A stretch of DNA of 64,000 nucleotides from Candidatus Saccharimonadota bacterium (GCA_017514765.1 JAFWIU010000010.1:170459-234458); one strand, 5' to 3'; positions 34,138 to 43,098 are shown, numbered from the stretch's first letter. A program made the numbers and translations. The notes: generated by a model from the sequence alone, not told the origin.

Positions 34138-34428
34138 CTAGCCGATTGTTTTACTGGGCTTACTGCCTTTTTGGCTTTTAATCACGATGCTTTGAAGTTC
34201 TTTCAAGATTGGGAACTGCTTGTTGGTCTGATAAATCTTGGTTTTGCCTTTCTTGGTGACGAGTAGGAAGCCACCTTTGGCCATGCGCTCTAATTCCCTC
34301 TGGATATTGCCAGGATCCTCCTTGATGAGCTTGGCTAAACCCCTGACGTGAGTCTTGAAATCCGGGTATTTGGCGAATACAACAAGAATTTTGCGGCGCA
34401 CCCGAGATGTGACAAATATTTCTAACAT
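34138..34428 (-). CDS. Winged-helix DNA-binding protein
   Basis: 96 residues forming one winged helix: ILVVFAKYPDFKTHVRGLAKLIKEDPGNIQRELERMAKGGFLLVTKKGKTKIYQ in parts. Such domains resemble the HTH of nucleotidyltransferase-associated or ArsR-type regulators. It lies 12 bases upstream of recJ and is probably its operon partner; GAGGT precedes the ATG. Confidence 0.7.
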   Translation of the reverse strand: MLEIFVTSRVRRKILVVFAKYPDFKTHVRGLAKLIKEDPGNIQRELERMAKGGFLLVTKKGKTKIYQTNKQFPILKELQSIVIKSQKGSKPSKTIG

Positions 34429-34494
34429 ATTACCTCGCTTTAACTCACTCTATTATAACAAAAAGTGTAAAAAATACAACAATATTATTATTAC

Positions 34495-34687
34495 AGAGCA
34501 ATAGATGGCTATTTATTCGCGATAACTTCACGCCATGTTATTTTTTACAACGTTTCACTCAATCCTCGCCTCGATCAAGTTATCAGACTTGCTTCGCAAA
34601 TCTGTAACTTTACTCGTCTCAGATGAGGAAAAGGTGTAAAAAATAACTGGGTTCGTAATATGCTCATAAATAGCCATCTATTGCTCT
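34495..34687. repeat. Long palindromic element C with perfect 22-bp arms
   Basis: Left arm 34495-34516 (AGAGCAATAGATGGCTATTT with two more bases) is the exact reverse complement of 34666-34687. Inside, GTTATTTTTTACA pairs with TGTAAAAAATAAC, and AAGTTATCAGA pairs with TCTGTAACTT around a GCTTCGC loop. The left border shares TTCG.GAT.ACTTC.CGCCAT with element A (34516-34536). It fills nearly all of the divergent gap between the wHTH gene and priA; the priA -10 box lies 5 bases beyond the right arm. Confidence 0.85.
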
Positions 34688-34703
34688 ATGTTATAATTGT
34701 TGT

Positions 34704-36638
34704 ATGTTTTACGAGGTAATACCAGAGGGGAAAGTGGAGGCCCTGACGTATGAATATGATGATTCCCTGGCGCCTGGGGTAGTGGTATTGATACCGCTAG
34801 GACGACGCGTGGTACCGGGTGTAGTTGTTAAAAAAGTTGTGCAACCGAATTTCAAGACCAAAAAGATTTTGCAAGTTTTGTATTCAAAGCCGTTGCCACA
34901 GCATCTTCTGAAAACAATTGGGTTTATTCATGAGTATTATCTGGTGCCACTGGGGTCTGCTGCATCTTTGGTGCTACCTAGAGGTGTACAGAAGAAGCGT
35001 CGTAAAACCGAACAAATGTTCGGTGATGTGGTGAAAACCGAACATGACCCGAGTTTGCCGGAAATTCGGCTGAATGAGGCACAGAAAAAGGCGCTTAAAG
35101 GCCTCCAGGAAGCCGTAGGAGCCACGAAACTGCTGCATGGCGTGACTGGAAGCGGAAAGACTAATATCTACGTTAAAATGGCTCTAAATGCGTTACAGGA
35201 CCATAAATCTACCATATTGTTGGTGCCGGAAATAGCGTTAACTGGCCAACTTGTTCGGGTTTTTCGGGAGTATTTTAGCGAGAGAGTGGTACTGATTCAT
35301 TCCCAGCAGACAGAGGCGGAGAGACATTTGATTTTTGAGAAAATACTGGGGTCGGAGGAGCCGTTAATAGTGGTGGGACCGCGATCGGCACTGTTTGCGC
35401 CGGTAGTGGAACTGGGGTTGATTATTATCGATGAGGAGCACGAGGGGACGTATTTTCAGGAGAATACACCGAAGTATTCGGCGATACGTGTGGCAAGTTT
35501 TATGGCGCGGGCGGCGGGTTGTTCCCTGGTGCTCGGTTCAGCTACACCGACGGTGGAAGACTATTATATTGCATCGAAACAGGGTGCAGTGGTAACTTTG
35601 GCTGAGAAGGCGAAGATTGAGGCGGTGAAGCCGAAAATACAGATAATTGATTTTAAAAACAGGGATAATTTTGCGAAGAATAAGTATTTCTCGGGAACAC
35701 TACTGAAGGCGATTAGTCGGAATTTGGAACAGGGGTGGCAAACTTTGATTTTTCATAACCGACGGGGGTCGAGCCCTCTTACGATTTGTGAAGGGTGTGG
35801 GGAGGAGATACTGTGTCCGAGCTGTTTCCTTCCCCTGACTTTGCACGCGGACGAATATGTATTACATTGTCATACGTGCGGGTTTTCGGAGCGAGTGCCG
35901 ATGACCTGCCCGAAGTGTGGAACACCTGGGTTGGTACATAAGGGGTTTGGAACCAAATTATTAGAGACGGAGCTCAAGAAACTCTTCCCCACCGCACGGG
36001 TGAGGCGGTTTGATGCGGATAACAAGAAGGAGGAGACCCTAAATGCGATATTTTCAGAAGTGCGAGATGGTGAGGTGGATATCTTAGTAGGGACGCAGAC
36101 GGTGGCGAAGGGGTTGGATTTACCGAAGTTGGCGACAGTAGGGGTGGTGCAGGCGGACGCAGGATTATCTTTGCCGGATTACCTAGCGGAAGAGCGAGTG
36201 TTTCAGCTACTCACCCAGGTGATTGGACGCGTAGGACGAGGGCATCTAGGGGTAGCGGAGGTGTTTATTCAAACGTTTCGACCAGAGCATCCAGTATTGA
36301 AGTATGCGTGCGAGGAGGATTTTCTGGGGTTTTACGAATATGTGATTCAACGAAGGCGAAAAAGTGGGTTTCCGCCATTTCGATTTGTGATAAAGCTAGA
36401 GATTACGCTAAAAACAGAGGCGATAGTGCTAAGGAAAGTTCGGGATACGGTGAAGAAGTTGTCTCTGGACGAGCGTTTGGTGGTTTCCCCACCCTGTCCG
36501 GCGTTCCATGAGCGAACCGCTAAGGGTTACACCTGGCAGATTATAGTGAGGTCTAGGTCTAGAAAGGCGATTCTGGAGGCATGTTCTGGGTTGGATAAGA
36601 ATTTCAGGATTACGCTTGACCCGCCAGGGTTGCTATAA
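34704..36638 (+). CDS. priA: Primosomal helicase PriA
   Basis: 644 residues, somewhat short. Walker A GVTGSGKTN (about 146-154), DEEH box IIDEEHEGTY (about 242-251), GSATPTVEDY, a four-pair cysteine zinc module (CEGCGE, CPSCF, CHTCG, CPKCG; about 363-410) and the ARG-finger helicase half with VLIGRVGRGHLG-type motif (TQVIGRVGRG). PriA restarts stalled replication forks. TATAAT at 34692-34697 leaves 6 nt to the ATG. Convergent with the 36633 gene, overlapping by 6 bases. Confidence 0.96.
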   Translation: MFYEVIPEGKVEALTYEYDDSLAPGVVVLIPLGRRVVPGVVVKKVVQPNFKTKKILQVLYSKPLPQHLLKTIGFIHEYYLVPLGSAASLVLPRGVQKKRRKTEQMFGDVVKTEHDPSLPEIRLNEAQKKALKGLQEAVGATKLLHGVTGSGKTNIYVKMALNALQDHKSTILLVPEIALTGQLVRVFREYFSERVVLIHSQQTEAERHLIFEKILGSEEPLIVVGPRSALFAPVVELGLIIIDEEHEGTYFQENTPKYSAIRVASFMARAAGCSLVLGSATPTVEDYYIASKQGAVVTLAEKAKIEAVKPKIQIIDFKNRDNFAKNKYFSGTLLKAISRNLEQGWQTLIFHNRRGSSPLTICEGCGEEILCPSCFLPLTLHADEYVLHCHTCGFSERVPMTCPKCGTPGLVHKGFGTKLLETELKKLFPTARVRRFDADNKKEETLNAIFSEVRDGEVDILVGTQTVAKGLDLPKLATVGVVQADAGLSLPDYLAEERVFQLLTQVIGRVGRGHLGVAEVFIQTFRPEHPVLKYACEEDFLGFYEYVIQRRRKSGFPPFRFVIKLEITLKTEAIVLRKVRDTVKKLSLDERLVVSPPCPAFHERTAKGYTWQIIVRSRSRKAILEACSGLDKNFRITLDPPGLL

Positions 36639-37076
36639 ACTTATAAACGGTTCAGTCAATATAAATAGAAATATAGCTAACGGCAACAGCGAAACTATAA
36701 ATAGAATAGTGCTAATTGTTATCTTCGTCGAATGAAAAGGAGGAATTTTGATTCCATTTTTTAATACTACCCCATATGTTAACATGATTCTCTTTTTTAA
36801 TACTACCCTGTATATTAAAAGCGCAATCGACGCAATAGTAAGGAGAATTGTTATTACCCCTCCTATTGTGCCGGCATATCCGCCTGTGTTGTAAGCTATT
36901 CGTTGAGCTTCCGAGGAAAATCCAGAGGTACTAAAGTTGCTGATCCACATTATAAAACCAACTGCCGTAATTATTGATGAAATAATCATCGTAATAGAAA
37001 CAACTATCATTGAGTCACAAACCCCGTCTATGCGTTTTATTAAATAATTGTATGTATTGTATGCGTCATATTCCAT
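36633..37076 (-). CDS. Small multi-pass membrane protein
   Basis: 147 residues with about three to four hydrophobic segments (about 22-46, 66-90, 119-142) and a basic cytoplasmic loop. No family was recognised. Weak Shine-Dalgarno. Overlaps the priA end by 6 bases; the upstream bases are shared with the promoter of the choloylglycine hydrolase gene, transcribed the other way. Confidence 0.55.
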   Translation of the reverse strand: MEYDAYNTYNYLIKRIDGVCDSMIVVSITMIISSIITAVGFIMWISNFSTSGFSSEAQRIAYNTGGYAGTIGGVITILLTIASIALLIYRVVLKKRIMLTYGVVLKNGIKIPPFHSTKITISTILFIVSLLPLAIFLFILTEPFISL

Positions 37077-37168
37077 AATTTAATTATAACAAATATCGTC
37101 ATAGTAATTGTGAAACCTGATTTGGTGTGGTAGAATAAACGTAAGAATTAACAAAATGGAGGTTTTTT

Positions 37169-38116
37169 ATGTGTACAGGCGCTAGGTTTAGCGATGATAA
37201 GGGGAATATGTATTTCGGACGGAATTTGGACTGGTCTACCGGATATGGCGAAAAGGTGGTGATTACGCCACGTGGATACAAATACAAGTCAGCGTTTCTA
37301 GGTGAAATGTCTAATTCCCCAGCGCTGATTGGGATGGGGATTATCGCTGAGAATACACCGCTGTATTTTGACTGTGCCAATGAACATGGGCTTGCGATTG
37401 CAGGGTTGAACTTCCCTGGTTATGCGTCGTATGCTCCGAATGCGGTGGATGGTAAGACTAATGTCGCGGCTTATGAATTCCCGCTGTGGGTGGCGTTGAA
37501 TTTCAAGACTGTAGATGAGGCGGAAAAAGCGTTGAAGGATGTAGCGATTGTCTCAAAACCAATCAATGAGCAATATCCGGTATCACAATTACACTGGATT
37601 ATTGGGGATGCCAAGAGGTCTATCGTGGTGGAATATACCGCTAAAGGGATGGAGATTTTTGAAAATGATGTAGATATTCTGACGAACCAACCTGGTTATG
37701 GATGGCACAAGGAGAATTTGCGTAACTATATGAACCTGTTCCCACAGATGCCAAAAGAGGTAAAATGGGGTAAAGAGAAGATGACGGCATTCGGCTCGGG
37801 GTCTTTGATGCGGGGGATCCCCGGTGGATTTTATTCGACCGACCGGTTTATTCGGGTGGCTTATCTCAATACGCATTATCCGGTACAGAGCGATGAAGCG
37901 TCAAATGTGTCGCGGTTGTTCCATACTTTGACTGGCGTTGCGATGATTGATGGTGCAGCTGAGATGGCGGATGGCGCCTGCGAGAAGACGATTTATACTG
38001 GTGGATATTCTTCGGCTACCCAGACCTATTATTATAGCACCTATGAGGATCCGGCGATTAAGAGCGTGGCGATGAAAGACCATGATTTAGATTCTGCCGA
38101 ATTGATTGAAGCGTAA
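37169..38116 (+). CDS. Choloylglycine-hydrolase family enzyme (bile salt hydrolase / penicillin V acylase)
   Basis: 315 residues, the usual length. Catalytic set of this Ntn-hydrolase family is intact: Cys2 (exposed after Met removal), Arg18, Asp21 (GRNLDWS), Asn81 (GLNFPG), Asn173 (LTNQPGY) and the Arg of YSTDRFIRV (about 226). These enzymes cleave amide bonds of conjugated bile salts, penicillin V or N-acyl-homoserine lactones; the substrate cannot be told from sequence here. No signal peptide, so it is cytosolic. GGAGG precedes the ATG and a TAGAAT box lies ~35 nt upstream. Unusual in a CPR genome and suggestive of an animal-gut host. Confidence 0.9.
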   Translation: MCTGARFSDDKGNMYFGRNLDWSTGYGEKVVITPRGYKYKSAFLGEMSNSPALIGMGIIAENTPLYFDCANEHGLAIAGLNFPGYASYAPNAVDGKTNVAAYEFPLWVALNFKTVDEAEKALKDVAIVSKPINEQYPVSQLHWIIGDAKRSIVVEYTAKGMEIFENDVDILTNQPGYGWHKENLRNYMNLFPQMPKEVKWGKEKMTAFGSGSLMRGIPGGFYSTDRFIRVAYLNTHYPVQSDEASNVSRLFHTLTGVAMIDGAAEMADGACEKTIYTGGYSSATQTYYYSTYEDPAIKSVAMKDHDLDSAELIEA

Positions 38117-38371
38117 TTTCACAAACCTAAGCAAAATCGGCATCGGGGATGGTGCCGGTTTGGTTGCTGGTGTATTGCATAGAGGGCGGCACTTTGACTT
38201 TGTTTCTAGCGAGGACCGGAAGTCATAGTGACTTGTTCTGACTATTCAATGCCAGTTTAACTAATCCTTTTCTTTGCTGAACTTGTTTGCTCAAGATTCT
38301 GGCAAAATCTGGCAAATGTTCGGCCGATGTGCGGGTCCTGCCGTGCTTTTCCCTCCCGGAGTCAAGACTTA
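38117..38371. other. Gene-free stretch
   Basis: A weak hairpin CGGCATC/GGTGCCG (38138-38158) after the hydrolase may terminate it. TCTGGCAAA is repeated in tandem at about 38300-38318. No ORF or strong promoter seen. Confidence 0.4.
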
Positions 38372-39400
38372 TTATTTGCCGGTAGGGTCGTTTTGGGCGT
38401 GAGAAACCATAAGTTTAACTGAGTCGGACATATTGATAGGCTCTAGCTCTATGTCGGGATGGTGAATATTGTAGGCGCGGAAGATTTCGTCAGCGAAGGC
38501 TTGGCCGATTACTTCGATACCAGCGAAATCGAAGATGATTTTTTTGTATTTTTCAAGACCCGCAAGAAGCTTTTTGGCCTGGGAGCGAGAAATCCAGATT
38601 TCGCCTTCGTCGAAGAGCTTAACTGGGATGATGGTAGTGTCTAAGCTGAGGTGTTGGCGGTCGAAAGAGAAATCGCGGAAGAGTTTTTGAAGAGATTTAT
38701 CGGTATTTTTAGAGACTTCGAAGTAGACTTCGGTGCCGATGAGGGGTTGTTTGATTTTTTGGATAGTATAATCATTGATGATGTTGTCTAGAGTGAGCTC
38801 ATAATCGTAGCTCTTCAAGATGAATCGGTCGGCGACCTTAGAGGTCCAAAAAATACCTTCGCCAGAGTGCCAACCAGGCTGGGTAGTGAGTTTACCTTTG
38901 ATTAGTTCCCTGGCGGCGTCTGGTTCACTAGCTAGTCTGCGATTAATCATAACATTTTTAAAAACGCCGACGCCGTTATCTTTAACAACGAATTTGAGCT
39001 TATCGTCTTCTAGCCAAATTTTGACATAGCCGACGCCGGAGCGGGAGTGGTCGATGGCATTGTTGAGCATTTCGGTAAAGGCAAAATAGAGAATGTTTTC
39101 GGCATTTTCGGTGAGGTCGTTTAGAAAAGTCGTGGATTTTCTGACTTTGTGCCAGATTTCGTCTTCTTTAAGGCCTATGAGATTAAGGTTTTCCTCGAGA
39201 GCGACGATTTTGTCGGATACATAATAAATGACATTGCGGCCGTGTTTCTCGGATCTGACGCGATTTTCTTTGATGAGGGCGGCTAAGTTTTTACTAATAT
39301 AAGTACGATTGCCGAGGTCGTCCTTCTCACCGATTTGGACAGCAGAGAGGCCTGGATTCTTGGTTAATATCTGATAAATCTTTTCTTTTGCGGTTGTCAT
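38372..39400 (-). CDS. HTH / GHKL-ATPase / DUF4325 regulatory protein
   Basis: 342 residues. Residues 1-58 form a winged helix (LSAVQIGEKDDLGNRTYISKNLAALI in parts); about 95-230 a GHKL ATPase with N-box FTEMLNNAIDHS and G1 VKDNGVGVF, G2 WHSGEGIFWTSKVADR; the C-terminal ~80 residues a STAS-like DUF4325 domain (KKIIFDFAGIEVIGQAFADEIF). This fuses an anti-sigma-type kinase fold with its antagonist-type domain. It is driven by a strong minus-strand promoter that is covered by GTATAC sites, so it probably represses itself. The ATG lies 6 nt after TAAAAT, so the message is leaderless. Confidence 0.8.
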   Translation of the reverse strand: MTTAKEKIYQILTKNPGLSAVQIGEKDDLGNRTYISKNLAALIKENRVRSEKHGRNVIYYVSDKIVALEENLNLIGLKEDEIWHKVRKSTTFLNDLTENAENILYFAFTEMLNNAIDHSRSGVGYVKIWLEDDKLKFVVKDNGVGVFKNVMINRRLASEPDAARELIKGKLTTQPGWHSGEGIFWTSKVADRFILKSYDYELTLDNIINDYTIQKIKQPLIGTEVYFEVSKNTDKSLQKLFRDFSFDRQHLSLDTTIIPVKLFDEGEIWISRSQAKKLLAGLEKYKKIIFDFAGIEVIGQAFADEIFRAYNIHHPDIELEPINMSDSVKLMVSHAQNDPTGK

Positions 39401-39458
39401 GTATACATTTTAGCAAATATGTATACTTTTGTCAAGAATATGTATACTTTATGTATAG
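39401..39458 (-). promoter_or_regulatory. Promoter with three spaced GTATAC operator sites
   Basis: Minus-strand promoter: TTGACA (39430-39435), 17-bp spacer, TAAAAT (39407-39412), then GTATAC and the ATG. GTATAC palindromes stand at 39401-39406, 39421-39426 and 39442-39447, with GTATAG at 39453; spacings of about 20-21 bp equal two helical turns. ATATGTATACTTT is repeated. Sites overlap or flank both promoter boxes, as a repressor would. Confidence 0.75.
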
Positions 39459-39513
39459 TTATGGTTCTGTTTTAAGGTTTTACTTTACCTCTTAGGTGTG
39501 GTATAATGGGCTT

Positions 39514-40089
39514 ATGAAAATCATTACTACGCCAGATAAGCGTTTGAGGGAGAAGTCGGAAAAGGTTCGCGTTATTGACGATGAGATTCGCGAGATTATT
39601 GCTGATATGCGAAAGCTATCGCTGGATTGGGAAGCTAAGCACCCCTATGAACTGTCCGCGGCGATGGCAGCACCTCAGATGGGGGTAAATAAGCGGATTA
39701 TCATCATTCGTGACGATATGGAAGATAAAAAGAATGGGACTTTTACGGCGCTAATCAATCCAGAGGTGATTCGGACGGAAGGCAAGGTGAAAACTGATTA
39801 TGAAGGGTGTTTGTCGGTTCCCTCGATTTATGGGATGGTACCAAGAGCATCTAAGGTGAAGGTCAAAGCCAAGTTAGAGGATGGAACTGAGGTGAGAATT
39901 AAAGCTACGAATGAGTTGGCACGGACACTCCTACATGAGATTGATCACTTGAACGGCGTTTTGTTTATTGACCATATTCGCGACAAGGAAGATGCTTTTT
40001 ATAAAATGAATGATGAGGGCGATTTGGTGCCGGTGAAAGATTATGAATCGGAAATCCGCGATAATAAGAAATTGTGGGGTGAGGAATAG
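39514..40089 (+). CDS. def: Peptide deformylase
   Basis: 191 residues from ATG 39514, exactly 6 nt after TATAAT (39502-39507). The three metal-site motifs are present: AMAAPQMGV (GxGxAAxQ class), EGCLS (about 93-97) and HEIDH (about 141-145). It removes the formyl group from new proteins. Followed by fmt, the formylating enzyme, 49 bases on: a classical pair. The C-terminal ~25 residues are a hydrophilic tail. Confidence 0.95.
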   Translation: MKIITTPDKRLREKSEKVRVIDDEIREIIADMRKLSLDWEAKHPYELSAAMAAPQMGVNKRIIIIRDDMEDKKNGTFTALINPEVIRTEGKVKTDYEGCLSVPSIYGMVPRASKVKVKAKLEDGTEVRIKATNELARTLLHEIDHLNGVLFIDHIRDKEDAFYKMNDEGDLVPVKDYESEIRDNKKLWGEE

Positions 40090-40138
40090 GTTTGAATCTA
40101 GCTCGCTGAGTAAAAAATTTATACAGGATGGAGGTTTG

Positions 40139-40927
40139 ATGGTAGAAACAAGAGGTAAAATTATCTTCTTCGGCAATGGTTCACTGGCGGACTATGCACT
40201 TAAAATATTAGAACAGCGATTCGAAATCGTGTTTCATGCGCGGAATAAAGCTGACTTAGATGAGGTCTGTCGGCTGAAAAAGGAACATCCGGAAATACAT
40301 GGAGTGTTGGCGTCGTTTGGGGTGCTAATTAAGTCTGATGTTCTGGAGTTATTCGAACCGGAGGGGATTCTCAATATTCATCCTTCCCTCTTGCCAGCTT
40401 TCAGAGGTGCGTCGCCGATAGAATCGGCCATCTTAGCTGGAGATTCGGACTTTTCGGTATCCGTAATGAAGCTGGCAAAGGCGATGGATGCTGGACCAGT
40501 TTACTACCAGACAACTTTGAAGGACTTACCTCTGGAAAAGGATGCAATTTATAGGGCTTTGGCAGAGACGGGAGCGAGGTGGATTTGCGAGAATCTAACG
40601 GATTTACCTGACCCTGTACCACAAGATGACACAAAAGCGACTTATTGTGGTAAATTGGATAAGTCGATGTGTAAACTTACCCCTGAAACCGATTCGGCTG
40701 AGCAGACTTTAAGAAAAATCGTGGCATACCAACAGTACCCTAAGCCAAAATATGCCCTATTTGGCATAAATTGCATCATTTTAGACGCTCATGCTTTGAA
40801 GATGGGTGAAGAAGCGTCTTTAACAATAAAATGCGCTGATGGCCGTTCTGTGGCCGTAGACAGGCTTCAGCCGGAAGGCCGGAAGGCGATGGATGCGAAG
40901 GCCTTCCTAAATGGTTATTCTAAATAA
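40139..40927 (+). CDS. fmt: Methionyl-tRNA formyltransferase
   Basis: 262 residues from the ATG at 40139 (GGAGG 5 nt upstream); a longer frame back to 40043 overlaps def and is rejected. Shorter than the usual ~310. Catalytic set: Asn and His in LNIHPSLLPAFRG (about 77-89) and Asp in MDAGPVYY (about 116). The C-terminal tRNA-binding domain seems trimmed. It formylates initiator Met-tRNA. Coupled to def. Overlaps the convergent DUF5663 gene by 8 bases. Confidence 0.9.
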   Translation: MVETRGKIIFFGNGSLADYALKILEQRFEIVFHARNKADLDEVCRLKKEHPEIHGVLASFGVLIKSDVLELFEPEGILNIHPSLLPAFRGASPIESAILAGDSDFSVSVMKLAKAMDAGPVYYQTTLKDLPLEKDAIYRALAETGARWICENLTDLPDPVPQDDTKATYCGKLDKSMCKLTPETDSAEQTLRKIVAYQQYPKPKYALFGINCIILDAHALKMGEEASLTIKCADGRSVAVDRLQPEGRKAMDAKAFLNGYSK

Positions 40928-41207
40928 GTTTACTCCGGTTGGCGCGGATTTCGTCTTTCATTTCTTCGATGGTGCGGTTGACGATTTCGCGGTAATCTGG
41001 GCGGTTCTTTTCGAGCCACTTGGCGGCTTCGATTGGATCGGTAATCATGTCAAACTCATTTAATTGTACTTCGGTGAGTCCTTTAGAGATGCGCTCACCG
41101 ATGCGGACTTCAAGTTCTTCCTGGATGTAGTCGAGGAATTTTTGTTTTTGGTCCTCTGGCATAGCCGAGAGACCCATTTCTGCTAAAAATTGTTCGTCAA
41201 ATTGCAT
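40920..41207 (-). CDS. DUF5663-type small protein
   Basis: 95 residues from ATG 41207 (AAGGAG upstream). All-helical and acidic: FDEQFLAEMGLSAMPEDQKQKFLDYIQEELEVRIGERI in parts, then a C-terminal basic helix. It fits the DUF5663 pattern, a small family of CPR bacteria often found beside type IV pilus or coiled-coil genes. A relative lies at 53896. Function unknown. Confidence 0.65.
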   Translation of the reverse strand: MQFDEQFLAEMGLSAMPEDQKQKFLDYIQEELEVRIGERISKGLTEVQLNEFDMITDPIEAAKWLEKNRPDYREIVNRTIEEMKDEIRANRSKLI

Positions 41208-41249
41208 AATTGTGATACTCCTTACGATAATAATATCATAAAATAGTGG

Positions 41250-41325
41250 AGTCTGCCAGCTTTTCCTCTCCCAAAATTTTGCATTCGCGAACATTTTGGG
41301 GGTTCCCCTCCAAAGCTGTCACTCG
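41250..41325. repeat. Short palindromic element I after infB
   Basis: CAGCTTT (41257-41263) and AAAGCTG (41312-41318) plus GAGT/ACTC outside and CCCAAAAT/ATTTTGGG inside form a long imperfect hairpin of about 75 bp. No T run follows on the minus strand, so it is not a canonical terminator for infB. Similar in style to elements E and G. Confidence 0.55.
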
Positions 41326-41331
41326 CTATTC

Positions 41332-43098
41332 TTATAGGCTTCTTCTACGGGTTTCGCGAGTGAAAAACTTGAGGCGGTCGCCGACTTGAAGGTCGATTTT
41401 ATGCTCAGTTTTGAGGGCGAGACCACCGGTTTCGCCAGCGATGAGCTCTTTAACGTCCATTTTTTCCTTCTGAACAGAGGTAACTTCGGCTTCGCCGATC
41501 TCTTTTTTGTCGCGGACAACTTTAGCGAGATAACCTGGCTTCACGTCGCCCTTTAAGACTTCCCCACCAGCGATAATGCTAGTCTTTTCAGTACGGAAGA
41601 CTCCTAAGACCTTGAGCTCACCTTTGTCTTCTTCGACGATTTCGGCATCGAGGAGGTTTTCCATCTCATGCTTGGCGTCATCCAATAATTCGTAAATAAC
41701 CTTATAGGTGCGAATTGGGACATTGTCGCGGGCGGCCATTTTGCTGATGTTGATAGGTACAGTAACATTGAAACCGTAGATAACGGTATTCTCGCCGGCG
41801 GCCATGTAGACATCATTTTCGTTAATATCGCCAACGCCAGTAGAGACAATATTGAGAGTGATTTCACCATGAGTATCAATCAGTTTGAGAGAATCTACAA
41901 CAGAGGTAACGGAACCGAGCACGTCACCTTTGATGATGACATTGAAAGTCTTGGAGTTATCGGCAACATTCATCATACGAAGTAAATCGGTACTAGTGAC
42001 ATTGGCGTCAGCGGATTCATTGGCAGCGGCTTGGGCGTTCAGGAGCGCCATTTTGCGAGCGGTCTTCTCATCTTTAGCTTCGATAAACCGATCACCAAAA
42101 TTTGGCAATTCCTTGAAACCGGTGATAGTGACTGGGGTGGATGGTGTCGCTTTGCCCTTGGGCTTACCCTTCCAGTCTAGCATCGTGCGAACTTTGCCGT
42201 AAGTATTGCCAGCAACAATAAACTCACCTGTCTTGAGCTCGCCACCGGTGACTAAGAGATTCACGACTGAGCCCTTCCCTGTTTCCATATGGGATTCAAT
42301 TACGAGGCCTTCGGCTGGAATATCAATATCGGCCTTGAGCTCTTCGATGTCGGCAGTAAGGAGGATCATATCTAGGAGTTTATCGAGATTCTGATTGAGC
42401 TTCGCGGAAATCGGTACCATGATGATGTCGCCGCCCCATTCTTCGGGCTGGAGACCGTTCTGAGAGAGATCGGCCATAGTGCGAGGGATATCAGCGCCTT
42501 CGCGATCAATCTTATTTATAGCAACGATAATCTTGGCGTTGGCGGATTTGGCAAAGTTAATCGCCTCAATAGTCTGAGGTTTCACGCCGTCATCGGCCGC
42601 TACTACGATAACGACAATATCGGTAAGCATGGCGCCGTGCTGACGAATGGCAGCAAAAGCTTCGTGACCTGGGGTATCTAGAAAAGTAATAATCCTGTCA
42701 TCATGCTCCAACTGATAAGCGGAAATATGCTGAGTAATGCCACCGGCCTCATCATCTACTGTCTTCTTGTGAAGCAATGTATCCAGGAGGGTGGTTTTAC
42801 CATGATCGACGTGACCCATTACAGCGACAACTGGAGGTCTCAGTACGGCTTTGTCGGATAATTCCCTGTGGAAGTCGGAGGTCTTAGTAGAGGTGTTTTT
42901 CTTCTCAAGTTTGACATTCTTCAAACCTAGCTCATCGATAATAATGGAAGCCGTCTCGTAGTCTAATCTCTGATTGATAGTGGCAACAATGCCATTCTTG
43001 AAGAGCGTACCAATTAATTCGGTAACAGAAAGGCCGAGCGCCTGAGATAGCTCGTCAACGGTGATAGAACCAGCGATTTGGATTGTTTTTTCTTCCAT
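41332..43098 (-). CDS. infB: Translation initiation factor IF-2
   Basis: 588 residues with a short N-terminal region (one IF2_N domain at about 10-60), as in reduced genomes. G-domain motifs: MGHVDHGKTT (about 93-102), DTPGHEAF, NKIDR and SAK; domains II, III and the C-terminal fMet-tRNA-binding barrel (GDRLKFFTRE) follow. It brings initiator tRNA to the 30S subunit. GGAGCAAG precedes the ATG. The leader contains palindromic element G and the 3' flank palindromic element I, so the gene is bracketed by hairpins. Confidence 0.96.
   Translation of the reverse strand: MEEKTIQIAGSITVDELSQALGLSVTELIGTLFKNGIVATINQRLDYETASIIIDELGLKNVKLEKKNTSTKTSDFHRELSDKAVLRPPVVAVMGHVDHGKTTLLDTLLHKKTVDDEAGGITQHISAYQLEHDDRIITFLDTPGHEAFAAIRQHGAMLTDIVVIVVAADDGVKPQTIEAINFAKSANAKIIVAINKIDREGADIPRTMADLSQNGLQPEEWGGDIIMVPISAKLNQNLDKLLDMILLTADIEELKADIDIPAEGLVIESHMETGKGSVVNLLVTGGELKTGEFIVAGNTYGKVRTMLDWKGKPKGKATPSTPVTITGFKELPNFGDRFIEAKDEKTARKMALLNAQAAANESADANVTSTDLLRMMNVADNSKTFNVIIKGDVLGSVTSVVDSLKLIDTHGEITLNIVSTGVGDINENDVYMAAGENTVIYGFNVTVPINISKMAARDNVPIRTYKVIYELLDDAKHEMENLLDAEIVEEDKGELKVLGVFRTEKTSIIAGGEVLKGDVKPGYLAKVVRDKKEIGEAEVTSVQKEKMDVKELIAGETGGLALKTEHKIDLQVGDRLKFFTRETRRRSL

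Noticed and set aside
35005..35040. LexA box in priA (GAACAAATGTTCGG)
   Set aside because: Lies inside the coding sequence of priA without a promoter; no lexA gene in the window.
36633..37076. KwaA partner of the KwaB-like protein
   Set aside because: It has several membrane segments, but lies 5.5 kb away, on the opposite strand, and ends within priA; no sequence reason to pair them.
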